A stretch of DNA of 64,000 nucleotides from Costus lasius (GCA_027563935.2 CM050449.1:11498001-11562000); one strand, 5' to 3'. Counted from the first letter of the stretch, positions 22,807-35,432 are shown. The notes: generated by a model not told the origin, from the letters alone. Program-made: numbers and translations.

Positions 22807-22857
22807 CACATCTTCTTATCTAAAGAAATATACCTTGGAAGTTACTTTATGTAAACC

Positions 22858-24152
22858 TGTTGTTGCCGCAAGTGCATAGCTTTTTATGGTAATAATAAAA
22901 TAAGATCGTTCTTATGAGGATCAAACGGTCAATTACCAACTATATGTTCAATCTATAGCTAGGCAATTCAAAAGATGTTTTGATTACTAATTTTTATCTA
23001 GCAAGTTAAGTAGAATAAAAAGCAAAAGCAATGGTTTGAGTAGAAAACTATACGGAGAGGTTCAAGACTAAGGTTTCACTACGTTGACGATCTAGAATTT
23101 AAATAAAAATAAATTTAAGCAAATAAAGTTTATCACGTCGAAAGGGATTCATCTGCGTATATAAATTGCCTCATCTCATAATACAATCTCGTACTTAATT
23201 ACAATAATTCTATACTCTCGTCGCAATTATTGTAATTAAGCCCTTTAAGTTCTATGATAAATCATAAAAATCGTTTGAGTGAATTCAATCTACTCTTCTG
23301 ATTGAAAGCACAAGTTTGAAAAGAATAGTTCTGACATCATGATTCACCTCTCAGTTCATCTCGCGACGTCTAAAACTCATAAACACTTGGCTAGAATAAA
23401 TATACGAAATAAAACACAATTATGATCAAATTGACAAAATAGAATTCTTAAACAAAGATAATTTTTATAAATCAATTCATAAGATCATCAAGCGTCTCGA
23501 AATAAAGGTTTAAGCTAACATGTTTATAATACATATCATATAATCTCTCGATTTTGGCAAAGAAAACTCAAACAAATCATAAGTAAATACAAAAAGATTA
23601 AGAATCACTCTCTTCTTTGGTTAGGAGATGAGGATCGAATGAATTCTAGTCCTCTTCATGTGATCCTTGCTTTAGAAATCACCAAAATCGTGGTTTTAAC
23701 CCTAGTCATCACCTCTGCCAAGATTTATCCCTTAATTTGGTCCAAAATCTTCCTTTCTAGTTCAATCCATGTGGAACCCTTTTAGGAAGGTTCTCCTAAG
23801 TTGAATTGTAACTCGATTTGGCCTCAAATTGAGTGACTGCGAGTTTGGCAACAATATTCAATTTACGGCCCATGAGTAGACTCATGACTGCGTTTGTGAA
23901 TATCTCACACCAAACTCGGTTTTGCTTCAAATTTGACATATAACTTTGTTTTTTCAGAATCATTTCATGATGTCAAAACTTGTTAAATCTTTTATTTTTG
24001 AGCAATAGTATGTGTATTTGCACGAAAACTAAGATAAAAAGATTTTATATAATATAAGAGAAAAACATCATAAAATAGTATAATATCATATAATTAAGCT
24101 TAAATAATCATGTAAAATATAGTAAAAAATACTATGCAAATGCACCTCATGA
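22858..24152 (-). mobile_element. Solo LTR of a gypsy family related to the two full elements
   Basis: 1,295 bp from TGTTGTTGCCGCAAGTGC to CTCATGA, flanked by AAACC at 22853-22857 and 24153-24157. It aligns along its length with the LTRs at 40724 and 45988: the CCGCAAGTGCA start, GAGGATCAAACGGTCAA, GGTTTCACTACGTTGAC, CACCTCTCAGTTCATCTCGC and the AATACTATGCAAATGCA end. One hairpin-type unit is left at about 23860-23900. No internal region remains, so two LTRs probably recombined. Confidence 0.85.
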
Positions 24153-24279
24153 AAACCTTATAAGAAAGATCACCATACATAAAAGAATTTTTACCAATCT
24201 AAGTTAACAACTAGGGAAAAAGAGTTCAAAAGAAATGAGTCGAGCCATAAGGGAGGAAGTATACAATAATGTATATCAC

Positions 24280-24560
24280 ATGTCCGAGTAAAATCTTTAC
24301 AACAAGCTCGCCTTTGTACTTATCAACAATATCATGATATCATCTGGATGATGTTTTATATTATACATCATTCTACATGGGATAGGGCAAAAGTAGGGGT
24401 GGAGAAACATGAGTCCATGTGCCTGTAAAATGAAGAGCCACCAGCTTTTCATCCATTGCTTATTTCCATTATGGTACTAGCATAACTTCATTAAAGGATT
24501 TAGATATAGTAACAGATGAAAGAGACGTAATTAAAGCATGAAAAATAGGGGATAAATGAT
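24280..24560 (-). pseudogene. Copia pol piece, integrase-RT junction
   Basis: On the minus strand: FHALITSLSSVTI, SFNEVML, AMDEKLVALHFTGTW. This matches the conserved segment just before copia RT. RT proper is not found after it. Confidence 0.65.
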
Positions 24561-24866
24561 CATGAAAACCATACACAGGAATTGGGTGCAGTAGTAGATT
24601 ATTTGGACTTGTAGTAGAAGATGGCATTTAGGGATTTTGAAGGGGCAAGCATATAATGAAATTCTAGCATTTAGGGACTTTGTTATTATTTTCGTAGCCA
24701 AGTATGAGAGATATCCAAAGACCATAACTTCTAAGCAAACTGCCCCAGCAATCATTACCTCCACTTGAGCTATTGTGATATAGCTTCTTTTGACCCTGTT
24801 TGCGTCTTCTTATATTTTAGATTTAAGATTCTCTCGACATATGACAACTAATCATGCTTTGATACC

Positions 24867-25037
24867 TAGTCGAAAGGAAAAAAATCCAAAACCATAATGA
24901 TTGATTGAATTATTTTTACAATAGATAAGTGGATCCAGTAACTCCATCTGAATAAATTAATATCAACTATCTTAACCATGACTATCTAAGACATAACAAA
25001 ACTATCCAATAAAACATAATGCAAGATTAAGATGACA
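24867..25037 (-). repeat. 5' LTR of old copia element
   Basis: Adjacent to the tRNA-iMet-like primer site at 24856-24866. Aligns with 19414-19591. Confidence 0.65.
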
Positions 25038-26382
25038 ATTTTATGTGAGGAACATCTATAAATTTTTTTGATGTTGGCAACCAAGTTTAATTCAAAGCAA
25101 AGGAGACTTGACTAATACCACAAACTTGTCAAATACATGAGACTTCAAAATCACAGACTATACTAAACCATGACAAAGAAACCAATGAATTATAAGTAAA
25201 CTAAGGCAAATTTTACAAATTGTGAAAAGAAATTTGGGCACGAAATTCATACAGTCAAAATGATTTGAACTCAATTTAAGTATAAGAAGTCAACAATAAA
25301 AGATTCTCTATGGGTAATTGTAATAAGTTTGTTGGACTAATTATTTTTATATAAAAAAAATCAAAATTAATTTTGACAGAGTTAATTATAAAAAAATAAA
25401 ACAAATAAAAAAATTATCAAATGTGTTCAAATTTGGCAAGATTAGCTACGGCTAAAATAAATAAAAAAAGTAAAAAAAAATAAAATGTAAAAAAAAAAAA
25501 TAAAAAGTAAAAAAAATCGGTTTTAAAAAAAAGAGAAAAAAGAGGGGAAGGGAATGAGCAAAACCAAAATAGCAAAAAAATAAAAAATAAATAATAATAA
25601 TAATAATAATAATAATAAGAGTATGTAGGAAGGAGCAAACGCATATAAAAAAATATAAATAATAAAATAATAAAATAATAAAATACAAAATCAAATAAAA
25701 AAATAAATAATAATAATAATAATATACAAAATCAAATAAAAATAATAATAAATTTTTTCAGCATCTATAAAAGAGAGGCTAGGCATATGGAAAAAAAAAA
25801 GGAGAGAATCACGATTGGAAGAGAAGATTTTGTGCAAGAAATTTTATCAGGATCATTATATCCCCTCATCGACGTTGTCATCATTCTGATTTTAAGAGCC
25901 ATGTAAGATTGCATGTGTTATTTGTTGCTCTTTTCTGGACGAGAAGAAGATTTTGTTGTCGTCACTTTGAAGCCCGATGACAGATGCTCGTGTACGAAAT
26001 CCCAACGCCAAAGCCTTAATCGTCCGCCAACGTTTCTACCGCATGAACTCAACATCCGACTATTGGATTTCGCTCAAATCACGCTTGCATGCTCTCCTCA
26101 CGCCCGCAAACCTCTAACCTAGAGGATCTGTTCATCCAACCTTCAGATCAGCGGAAATGAGCGATTTATCATCAGCGACCTTATTTTTGCTGAGGAGAAT
26201 TTGAACCCTTGATTTGTTGTCGATTCTCCACTGGACGGCTCTAAACTTCGGCCATAAGTCTTTCTCGACATAGAGAAGCTATACCCGGAGCCAATTGGGC
26301 AGGGGAGCAGCGAGTGGCCGGCGGCAATGAACCCAAATCTTCGAATGCTGTCGCCTCCATCGCGGGTGACGAGAGAAAGGAT
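25038..26382. other. Low-complexity and unassigned DNA
   Basis: 25380-25790 is A-rich with AATAAA-type runs, giving Phe/Tyr-rich chance frames on the minus strand. 25860-26382 is more balanced. It holds short frames on both strands (25913-26122 plus, 26143-26463 minus) without recognisable domains. Confidence 0.45.
25588..25618. repeat. (AAT)n microsatellite
   Basis: About ten AAT trinucleotides. A shorter run follows near 25707-25722. Confidence 0.95.
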
Positions 26383-26890
26383 GGATGGCTGAGATTCGTC
26401 CACATAAAATTGACGAATCCAGACTGAAATCAAATCAACGATCCAGATTACTTTAAGCCACATCGGACAGTCGAAATCAATCTTATCTAATAAATTGAAT
26501 CCAACGGTTCATATTCATTCAAATCAAATCAACGGTGCAGATTCAAAACAAAATTGATGATCAAGATTACTTCAAGCTTAATCGGACGGCCAAGATCAAT
26601 CTGATTTAATAAACTAAATCCAACAGTTCAAATCCATTCATTTCAAATCTAGCAGTCCAGATCTGAATAAAGATTGACGACCAAGATTATTTTAAGCTTA
26701 ATCAGATGACTTAGATCAATCTAATTTAATAAATTGAATTCAACGGATCAGATTCGTCCACATCAAATCCAATGATTCAGATCTGTCCGCATCATATACG
26801 ACGATCCTGATTTGAATAAAAAGCTATGATCTAGATTACTTCAAGAATATCAGATGGCAGAGATCAACTCGATTTAATTAATTGAATCAA
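26383..26890. repeat. Diverged tandem repeat, unit about 120 bp
   Basis: Boundaries recur at AACGGTTC (26503), AACAGTTC (26622), AACGGATC (26742) and AAATGGCAG (about 26889), giving periods of 119, 120 and 147. Each unit carries CAAATCAAATC, a GATTACTTCAAGCTTAATC-like block, AGATCAATCT and ATTTAATAAATTGAATCC. Related words continue to about 27020. Confidence 0.8.
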
Positions 26891-27062
26891 ATGGCAGCGA
26901 TTCGTTTGTCTGAAATCGAATGGATCAGATTGAAAAAATGTTGACCGAACCGTCCATATCTTTACTTTGATCGAATGGGCATGATTAATCAGATCTGATC
27001 AAACGGTTTAGATTTAAATTTCAAATCAACGACGGGCAATAATATGAGAATATCTAGCTCAA

Positions 27063-27295
27063 TCAGATGATGTTTGACATGATTAAGAAATTGATCCTTA
27101 CTAAATCAAACCTAATCTTTCCATATATGATATCAGATTTTTTATTCGAATTCTAAATTGAACCAGATCTGCGAATTTAAATGGACGGTCAAATCAATGA
27201 CTAAAATGATCTGCATGAATCTAGATCAACTGATTGATTTTTGACATGATCAAAGGGTCGATCCTTACTAAATCAAATATGATCTTTTTAAATAC
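27063..27295. repeat. Two related blocks, about 166 bp apart
   Basis: TTTGACATGAT ... GATCCTTACTAAATCAAA occurs near 27073 and again near 27239, directly before the copia LTR. It may be a continuation of the older tandem array. Confidence 0.6.
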
Positions 27296-27448
27296 TGTTG
27301 AGTATGTGCTACGTGTTATCCTAATGAGTTGGATTCTTGTTACCGGGTTTGGACTTTGCCCAACCTAGTAACTTAGTCTAGATTAATGCTTGCTATTTGT
27401 ATTGAAACCCTAGCTTAATAATACTAATTTTCTTTCTTCCGCCTAACT

Positions 27449-27460
27449 TGGTATCAGAGC
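27449..27460 (+). promoter_or_regulatory. Primer-binding site, initiator tRNA-Met
   Basis: TGGTATCAGAGC directly after the LTR, the standard copia primer site. Confidence 0.9.
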
Positions 27461-27903
27461 CATAGCGACATTATCGCCACCTCCCTCCTTCGATTCGTTC
27501 AATGCCTTCACCCTAGTTTGCGTCGGGCGTTCCTCCCTCCGTTCTTTTCTCCTCTTCTACTCGCCTCCTTCGTGCGACATAAGGAATCAAACGCTTGGCT
27601 AGACCTTAAGCCTCCGCTGCTTCTTCCTTTGATGTGGCTAGAGTCTCCTGGATTCTGACCTCCTTTCGTGGATGGCTTCTGTAAGGCGCTGTGTATCTCT
27701 CCCTGGCGAATTATCAAGGACGATGTGGTTGCCTCATCTCCTAATTGTTGTTCTTATTCGCAGCACTAAAGCACTGAAGGTCTTCCATCTTCCTAGCGCC
27801 GTGCTTCCTTCGTCCAGGTGCCTCTTCTTTTGACCCAGCCAACTCTCGGTTAGATTCATCTTTGCTCCAGCCGCTTACTCTTATCACCTTATTTTACATA
27901 TTA

Positions 27904-30878
27904 TGGATCTGTCTACTATAACTGAATTCAAGCCTATATCTAGTGTTGCAACAACTGTTAAATTTGATGGTAGTAATTACTTACTTTGGGCTAGATCCAT
28001 GCGTTTTTTATCTTGGTTCCTATGGGAAAGAGTTGCATGGCTCCAGACTCCTTAGATTCTGCTTATGAGTCATGGAAACGATTTGATATGGCTGTTGCCA
28101 CTTCTCTTCTTGCTAGCATTGAGACTAGTATAGCTTCTACTGTTATGTGCTTGGATACTACTTAAGAAATTTGAGATACTCTAGAATCGATTTACACTCT
28201 TAAAGAGACTATTGGTTAGGTTCATCAGCTGTATAGGGATCTCTTTAATTTGAAACAAGCCGGAATGCCCTTACCCAACCTCTATCGGATACTTAAGGGC
28301 AAATGAGATCAATTACAAATGTTGCAACCACCTACTGCTAATGTATCGGTGATCATTCAACGATAGGAATTCTTTGTCGCTCGCTTTCTCACAGCCCTAG
28401 ATGACTCATATGCGGCTGCTAAAACCCAGCTTCTTGCTGATCCGTCTGTTCTCAGGATTCAGAGTGTCTACTCCCGTCTTTTACGTGTCTCTATGGCTAC
28501 TCTTACTGCCACTGTTAGTAGTGCTCTGGTTGCTCCTCATGGGGGGAGACGTGGTGGTGGTGGTCCTGGTAGAAGCAGGGCCACAGGGGGCATGGTCAGA
28601 CCACTACTCCTTGCGAACATTATGGCTACGTTAATCACTCGTCCGACCGGTGTTGGAAAAGATTTGGCAAACCACCTTATGCAAAGTTGGCTGTTGATAA
28701 TGGATTACATGTCTCTGGACAGGCTGATACCCCTGCTTCATCCTCTCAGGCTGATTCGATGATCACTGTATCTTCGACAGAGTATGATCGCCTTATCAGA
28801 TTAGCAACACATGCAGAGGCCTCCACCTCATCCCTGATGGTTACTGCTCCTGGTGTCTCTGGTACTGCCTCTCTTGCTGCATCTACTAATACTTGGGTCT
28901 TAGATTCCGGAGCCACTTCTCATGTCTCAAGTAATCGTTCATTATTTGCTTGACTTCAAATTGGCACCAATTATAATCTGGTGTCCATTGCTGATGGTTC
29001 CCTTATTCTTGTTCATGGCATAGGGGCAGTCTACTTAAGCTCTAAACTTACCTTGGTTAATGTTCTGTATGTTCCACAGTTTCCGGTGAATCTTATTTCT
29101 GTGTATGCCCTATTTAAAAGGTTGAACTGTTCCATCACTTTTTTCTCCTCTTGTATTTTTCAGGACCTCAGGACGAAGGTGAAGATTGGTGGGGGCTTAA
29201 GGTTGGCGGTGTCTATGTGCTTACTAATCCTGCTTTTGATACATCTAAAGTTTTGATGGTTGCTCCGTCTCCTTACACGTGGCATTGTCGGTTAGGCCAC
29301 ATTTCATCAGTTAAAGTGCAGCAATTTTTGTCTCTTAAGTCTTGTCCTCATTTTGAGTGCGATGCATGTCAGTTTGAGAAGCATCATAGAACTTTGTTTT
29401 CTAGTAGTACTAGTTCACCCACTACTGTACCTTTTCATATTGTTCATTATGATATTTGGGGTCCGAGTCCTATTCCAACCAGAGATGGTTTTAAATATTT
29501 TGTGACATTTATAGATGACTTCTCTCACATGGGTTGGATTTATTTGCTTAAAAATCATTCTGATGTGTTTCATGTTTTTCAACTGTTCTACCTTGAAGTT
29601 AGAAATCAATTTGGTTTGCCATTAAAAATTCTGAGAACTGATAATGCTTTTGAGTATAACAGCTCACTCTTTACTAGGTTCTGTGAGTCGTGGGGAAATC
29701 TCCACCAAACTATTTGTCCCTATACCTCTCAACAGAATGGTGTTGTTGAATGTAAGAACTGTCACCTACTTGATGTCACTCATGCTCTCATGTTTTACAT
29801 GAATGTACCTAAACATTTTTGGGGTGATGCTGTTCTAACTGCCACATTCTTGATTAACCGTGTTCCTACCTCCACCCTTCAAGGTAAATCTCCTCTCTCC
29901 GTTATCTCACCCGACTGTTCTGTTTTCCTAATTCCACCAAAAACTTTTGGGTGTCTATGTTATGTTCACAATTTTTCTCCTAGTACTGATAAGTTGAGTC
30001 CACGTGCTATTAAGTGTGTCTTTCTTGGTTATTCTCGAACTCAAAAAGGGTACAGGTGTTTTGATCCAAAGATGGGGCGATACTTGGTGAGCATGGATGT
30101 CTCATTCTTTGAGTCTACACCGTATTTTTCAGCTTCTACCCCACACTCTCTTGACCCCATTATTCCTCTTCCTATTCCGTGTTCTCTGGATATGCCATCT
30201 GGATCCTTGTTGGTTCTTGGCTACTCTTCTGTTCCTCTGCAGGTGTACCATCGTCGGGCTCACACCACTGCTGCTCCAGCTCCCCCACCTGACACGCCTT
30301 TGCCTAAAGGTTCTCGCCCAGATCCAAATGATCTTCCTATTGTTTTTCGCAAAGGGCGTTGTTCCACAGCTAAGTATCCAATTTCTCATTATGTTTCCTA
30401 CTCACGCATTTCCGCCTTTCATAATGCCTTTATTACTGCACTCTCCTCTAGCTCCGTTCCTCCCAGCTCCTCTACAGCTCACTCTCTTCCTCATTGGAAA
30501 ACTACCATGGATGAGGAAATGGATGCTCTTACTTCCAGGCATACATAGAGTCTTATTCCTCTACCTCCTGGGCTCGACCTGTTCAGTGTCGGTGGGTCTA
30601 CACTGTTAAACACAACCTTGATGGCTCTGTCGATCGCTATAAGGCCCGTTTAGTGGCAAAAGGGTTTACACAGATATACGACATTGACTACATGGATACT
30701 TTTTCCCCAGTCGCCCGGTTGAACTCTGTTCGCCTCATTCTTTCGCTTGCCATCAACCTTGAGTGGCGACTTCATCAGTTGGATGTTAAAAACGCCTTTC
30801 TGTATGGTGATCTTACTGAGGCTGTTTATATGCATCAACCTCCAGGTTATGTCAAGCCGGGGGGGTTAGATTTTTAAT
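27904..30878 (+). pseudogene. Copia Gag-Pol polyprotein, frameshifted and 3' truncated
   Basis: Starts ATGGATCTG (27904). Gag shows KFDGSNYLLWARSMR but soon meets stops and frameshifts. A zinc knuckle CEHYGYVNHSSDRCW (about 28605-28650) has Tyr where the second Cys should be. Protease: WVLDSGATSHVS near 28895-28930. Integrase is in the long 465-codon frame 29151-30548: zinc-binding HCRLGH and CDACQ, catalytic Asp in HYDIWGP, Asp in LRTDN, Glu in QQNGVVECKN. RT follows after a frameshift near 30545: [19 protein letters not shown], then [12 protein letters not shown] and [12 protein letters not shown]. The RT active-site YVDD is missing because the element ends first. Integrase is the best preserved part. 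Confidence 0.88.
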
Positions 30879-31157
30879 CTGAGAGTTGGATTAAAGAAGA
30901 TCTATGTATTCAAATCAATAATAATGAGAAAATCATATATTTGACAGCTGAGGATAATCTAAGTTGATTAGAATTGAAATATCCAACAAGCCATCAAGGC
31001 CATATATCTTTCAAAATTAAATATCCAAGAAACCATCAAGACTGGATAAAGAATTTCTAAAAACCTTAATATATCGCAATAAAATATTGTGATGTGCGTA
31101 CATCAATATTTACCGTCGGGGTGTAACTCCTCAATTTGATGTTGTGTTTACTAAAGT
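30879..31157. other. Junction DNA after the copia truncation
   Basis: AT-rich. It holds two decayed units of the following minisatellite (near 30980 and 31020). No gene seen. Confidence 0.5.
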
Positions 31158-31720
31158 TGAAATATCCAACAAGCCATTGAGGCCGGATAATTCACAAATT
31201 AAAATATCTAATAAGCCATTGAGGCCAGATACTTTTTTAAATTGAATATCCGATAAGCTGTTGAGGCCGAATAATTTATAAATTAAAATATCCAATAAGC
31301 CGTTGAGACTAGATACTTTTCCAAATTGAATATCCAACAAGCTGTTGAGGTTGGATTTTTTTTTTTTCAAATAAAATATCTAACAAGTTGTTGAGGTCGG
31401 ATGTTTTTTTTAAAATAAAATATCCAATAAGCTATCAAGGCCGAATGTTTTTTCTTTCAAATTGAATATCTACTAAGCCGCTGAGGCCGGATAATTCATA
31501 CATTAAAATGTCCAATAAGCCGTTGAGGCTGAATAGTTTTCTTTCAAATCAAATATCCAACAAGCCATTGAGGCCGGATATCTTCCAAATCAAAATATCT
31601 GATAAGCCATTGAGACCGGGTATTTTCCAAATTGATTATCCAACAAGTCGTTGAGATCGGATATCTCTTAAATCCAAAGTATCCAATAGGTCATTGCAAG
31701 GTTGGGTATTTGACAAATGA
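31158..31720. repeat. Minisatellite, about 42-bp unit, about 13 copies
   Basis: Consensus-like core AATATCCAACAAGCCGTTGA then GGCCGGATA and a T- or A-rich spacer. Unit starts fall about every 41-46 bp (near 31160, 31203, 31245, 31287, 31330, 31374, 31418, 31465, 31507, 31550, 31592, 31635, 31677). Because 42 is a multiple of three, the minus strand holds an open frame (31131-31370) with a 14-residue period built on LNGLLDI. Confidence 0.92.
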
Positions 31721-34700
31721 CATTCATCCAAGTTGGCAAAGACTTTAATCTTCTATCATTTTTTTTAAATTCAATTATATATTTTTATTATAATATTTAA
31801 TGAATTATTTTGTTTAGCTATTTTATTTTATTTTATTTCACAACATAGATCTCTCAATCAAAGGTACCCTGATTTTCAGGGATAATTAACAATGAGTGCT
31901 TGCGCTCATTGGAAGCCAAAACTCATTAAACAAAAATTCTTATTTTTATAAGATGAATTTGAAAAGGTCAAATCATATAAAAATAACCAAAAATGACCCT
32001 ACAAAGTGGTCATCCAAATGAGGAATATTTAGGAGGAGAAATAACGACAAGTTTTGTACAAGAAGGTCATACATCAACAAGATGAGATGAGTAAGAAGGG
32101 CTTGAGCCAATCTTTGTTTATTAAGATCCACAAGGTTATTTAATTGAAAGACTTCAAAGGACATTGGAAGGGAAACATAAGAACATTAATTGTTTGTTAA
32201 AGAAACTAGATGAAGTTGTTGATGTTGACTCAATCATGTAAGAACTTTTGAAAAATTAATCTAATCATATTTGAGTGTCAATGATTAGTCTTTAACAACG
32301 AATTGCATCTCTACAAGAAGATAAGGTACAATGTATTGCTTCTCGAGCTAGAATTGTCAAGGCTAGACAATATCTCATAATAAAAGTAGAAGTAGAAAGG
32401 TTGACAAATAATCAACTATATGATTTGAAAAATAGTACAGAGGTGCTCATTAAAAAAGGAGAAATCTACCTTATGCTCTTGTGTCTTGTCCAAAAGTGTA
32501 TAGTGTTCCAAAAATTCAAGCCATACCATGGTGTTGATAACCATGAACAATACCTTGCTTGTTCCTATGGCCCCTGACTCGACAAACAACATATTTGAAT
32601 AATGCCATTTGTGATATAATGTTTTAAATGCATGACCTATGCCCTTGCGTATGTTATTTCATTGAATACATTACCCTGGCACTGGTTCTCTAATTGATGA
32701 ACATTTTGTATAAGAGAGAGTATAAGAGAGTTTGTGGGCGTTTGAGAGCTTAGAGAATGAACGAGAGAAACTGAGAAAGTGTGTATTTTGGGATGGTTTC
32801 GTGGGCTAAGGGAGAAAAACTGACCAAACTATCATTAAAATGGCTAGTGACTTTTGCAATGGCTAGGAATCTAGTAGCTATTTTGGTCGATGCAGTTAGT
32901 GTACTATGTGTACTAGCATAGTACATATTTTTTTGTCATCATGTATTACTCTACATGCCTGAGAAAGTAGACATGATCAGGACAATGGTTATGTGTGCCT
33001 TAGTCTATGGCTGGATTAGTAACTACTAGGTTCATTGTTTGCTGTAAATCAAAATATAAGACCATTGCTATTTTATACAAAATAAGTACATAATTTAAAT
33101 TGTTTGTGGAAAGTTTAACACAATTGCTAATATTGGTGTGTAATTTACGTTCTCATTTATGATCTTCTGAGCAAACTTTGCGTAGAGTTCTCCTTTGTGT
33201 TAAACAGCAAGGTTGATGAAATTAAGTTTGTTGCATCCATTTCATCAACATCATAATTAATAACTAATGAATTATTTATAGTGCAAATTTATACTAATAG
33301 GGACAGTGTATCTCCTTTGATCCAGGGAATTATTTCATGTACCATATGTGAAATTTGTGATTTTTTTTATACCAAGTTTCTTTTAGTTAAATCTTCTGAC
33401 TTTTTTAGTTTGAATGTAAATTAAAGATGACTTTTTCAAAGTTCTTTGAAGCTTTAACTTTCGTCTATTTAGTTATCTAGTATGAGGAGCCATTGTGCAA
33501 AACAAAGTAATCTATGACTAAACCATTATAGGTGTTTCAGTTTGTGCTACCTGATTTGGGTATATGTTGAACAATTTACTTAGAAAAATATGCCATATAC
33601 ATTTAGGTTGTTAACAGATCAATAGATGAACATCCAAACTTTATTGTAGAATCCATAGATTTAAATACCTTTGGTATTGGTACCGACACAGTATATGTAG
33701 TTTTGGTGCGTTTGGTACCGGTACTGTTTAGTATCGGTATGTTAGTATATGTAGTTTGAAACTGGACCGATATAGACCTATATGAACAGAGATTTTAAAC
33801 TTTGATAGAATTTATTGTTTCCATCAGATCAATACTGTCAGAGCAGCATTTCTTTTGCTAAGTATCACAGCAGTTCTGCAAATCGCAAATCATGTTTATT
33901 TTGATAAAATTTGTGTGCTTATACGGGTTAATATCAGTAACTCCATGTCCTCTTCGTGACTGTGCTAGTAGACATCTATTTTGATGCTATAAGTACTGAG
34001 TGGCATAGCCATGTGCTGTGTCTGTATAATTAGAAGTATTTGATTCCTTTATGCTGGAGACATGAATAATAGAGCTATTGCTTTATCTACTTGGTAAGTT
34101 GCAACCCTGAAGCCATCACAAAATTCCCATCCATTTGATCATGTACAACTTGAGCCCTCCCATTGCCATCATTGGGTTTTCGTAATTGAATATAATTTTA
34201 CACTTAAAATATTATGCCCTTCTAATGCTTATAAGTACAAAGTTTTCCAGTCGTTTACATTTAATCTTCAATACCTTATGGTTTACTCAAGACTTGGGAA
34301 AAAATGGCATGTCATACGTACAAACAAATTCCAGTCGTTCAACTAATGTCAATTGGGTCTAGTTTTACCACAAAAGATCTTGATCCTATGTTCTATAATT
34401 TGTTCGGATTCTTAGCTGTATTGCAGCATATGAGATTGTTCCTTTCTGATAAGCCAACAAATTGGGACTATGTCATCAATTCTTCATCCGGATAACAAAA
34501 GCAAAGCAGATGAAAATGATCGGGATCTTACCCCGAAAATTAAGATGTCCTCTCGGATTGTCATTTGTTGACGTTGTATTTCTGTAGAATATTGCTTGCA
34601 ATTTTTAGACAATTTTTTATTGCAATATTTTAATATATTTCATTATGTTTTTCATTAGTTATCATGTTGTAATTTGTCGTTTGAGCAAATAAATCATTTG

Positions 34701-35432
34701 TGTGATTACGTGAGAATAAGGCAATTATCGTTTCTAATTTCGTTCAGAGGGTAGTGTTCTTTCTCCACTTGGCTTAGAGTGTGTTCATAAACAGAAAATG
34801 GGCACAATTGGATATTGGATAATTGAGACATTGAATTAAATAGTTCTGAAATTTATTAGTGCAGGAGTCATTTAAAGATGAAAAATAGCATCCATTTTTA
34901 GATGAAAAAAGTAGCATCTTCACTGAAAAAAATTTATAATTTGAGAAAAATATGTTTATTCTATCCATCTGTCGCATTAGAAAATTTTCAAGGAATACAC
35001 AAATGAGGAGTCAATTCTTTAAATTTTCTTTTAATGGATATCCCAATAAATTTTGAGTGGAAACGACAACTTCGGCTAACGTCGTTTTAACTTGCTAGTT
35101 CCGCGCCACATAAAGCGTCAAACCTAGTTGAGACGTAACAAGTTAAACGAAATATAGGCACACAAAAAGTCCACATGTTCGTTGTTCGTCCAAAAAGAAA
35201 CTAGTGGAATCGGACCCCAATACAACCAAAGTTCCTTTTGCCACTAACTTGGCCCGAGCGTATCGCCGTATGTGATTCCCATACTCTCTTCTTCTCCCCG
35301 ACGGCCTCCCAGGCTCGCTCCCATGAATTTCCATTTCCTTCTCTCTTCAAATCCAAACCCGACCTCAAACCCTAGAAATCCGCGTCGCATTCTCTAACCT
35401 CCTCACTCCCCCCATCTTGCCGTATCGCCACG
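31721..35432. other. Long intergenic stretch and 5' flank of BTL3-like gene
   Basis: No intact gene. 31950-32570 (plus) reads as a decayed protein-like frame with Glu/Lys/Leu-rich patches (RIASLQEDKVQCIASRARI) interrupted by many stops; I do not recognise it. 33660-33790 repeats GGTACCG-type words. 34304-34495 is a short chance frame. 35040-35432 becomes GC- and CT-rich and is probably the promoter and 5' UTR of the carrier gene. Confidence 0.4.

Larger units (their letters stand above)
19414..25037 (-). mobile_element. Old Ty1/copia element, minus strand, host to three later insertions
   Basis: Short related LTRs of about 175 bp lie at 19414-19591 and 24867-25037. A tRNA-iMet-type PBS (GGTATCAAAGC on minus) at 24856-24866 touches the right LTR. 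Pol remnants: the region just before RT (24280-24560, SFNEVML and AMDEKLVALHFTGTW), and RNase H split over 20545-20727 (NLVTWKSRK, LLKDFGFT) and 19592-19838 (DNNQSAIYITNN, VLSKQILIPFTNSKDQ). Most of RT is missing. Its interior is interrupted by elements at 19838-20545, 20727-22806 and 22858-24152. Many stops show it is very old. Confidence 0.75.
27296..30878 (+). mobile_element. Ty1/copia element, truncated inside RT
   Basis: A 5' LTR of about 152 bp (27296-27447, starts TGTTGAGTATGTG) is followed by TGGTATCAGAGC (27449-27460), the tRNA-iMet primer site. Gag, protease, integrase and the first part of RT follow. Homology ends after [11 protein letters not shown] near 30865, and there is no 3' LTR in the window, so the 3' half is lost. 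Confidence 0.88.

Noticed and set aside
25417..25694. Long Phe/Tyr-rich frames on the minus strand
   Set aside because: They are translations of A-rich low-complexity DNA and the (AAT)n run.
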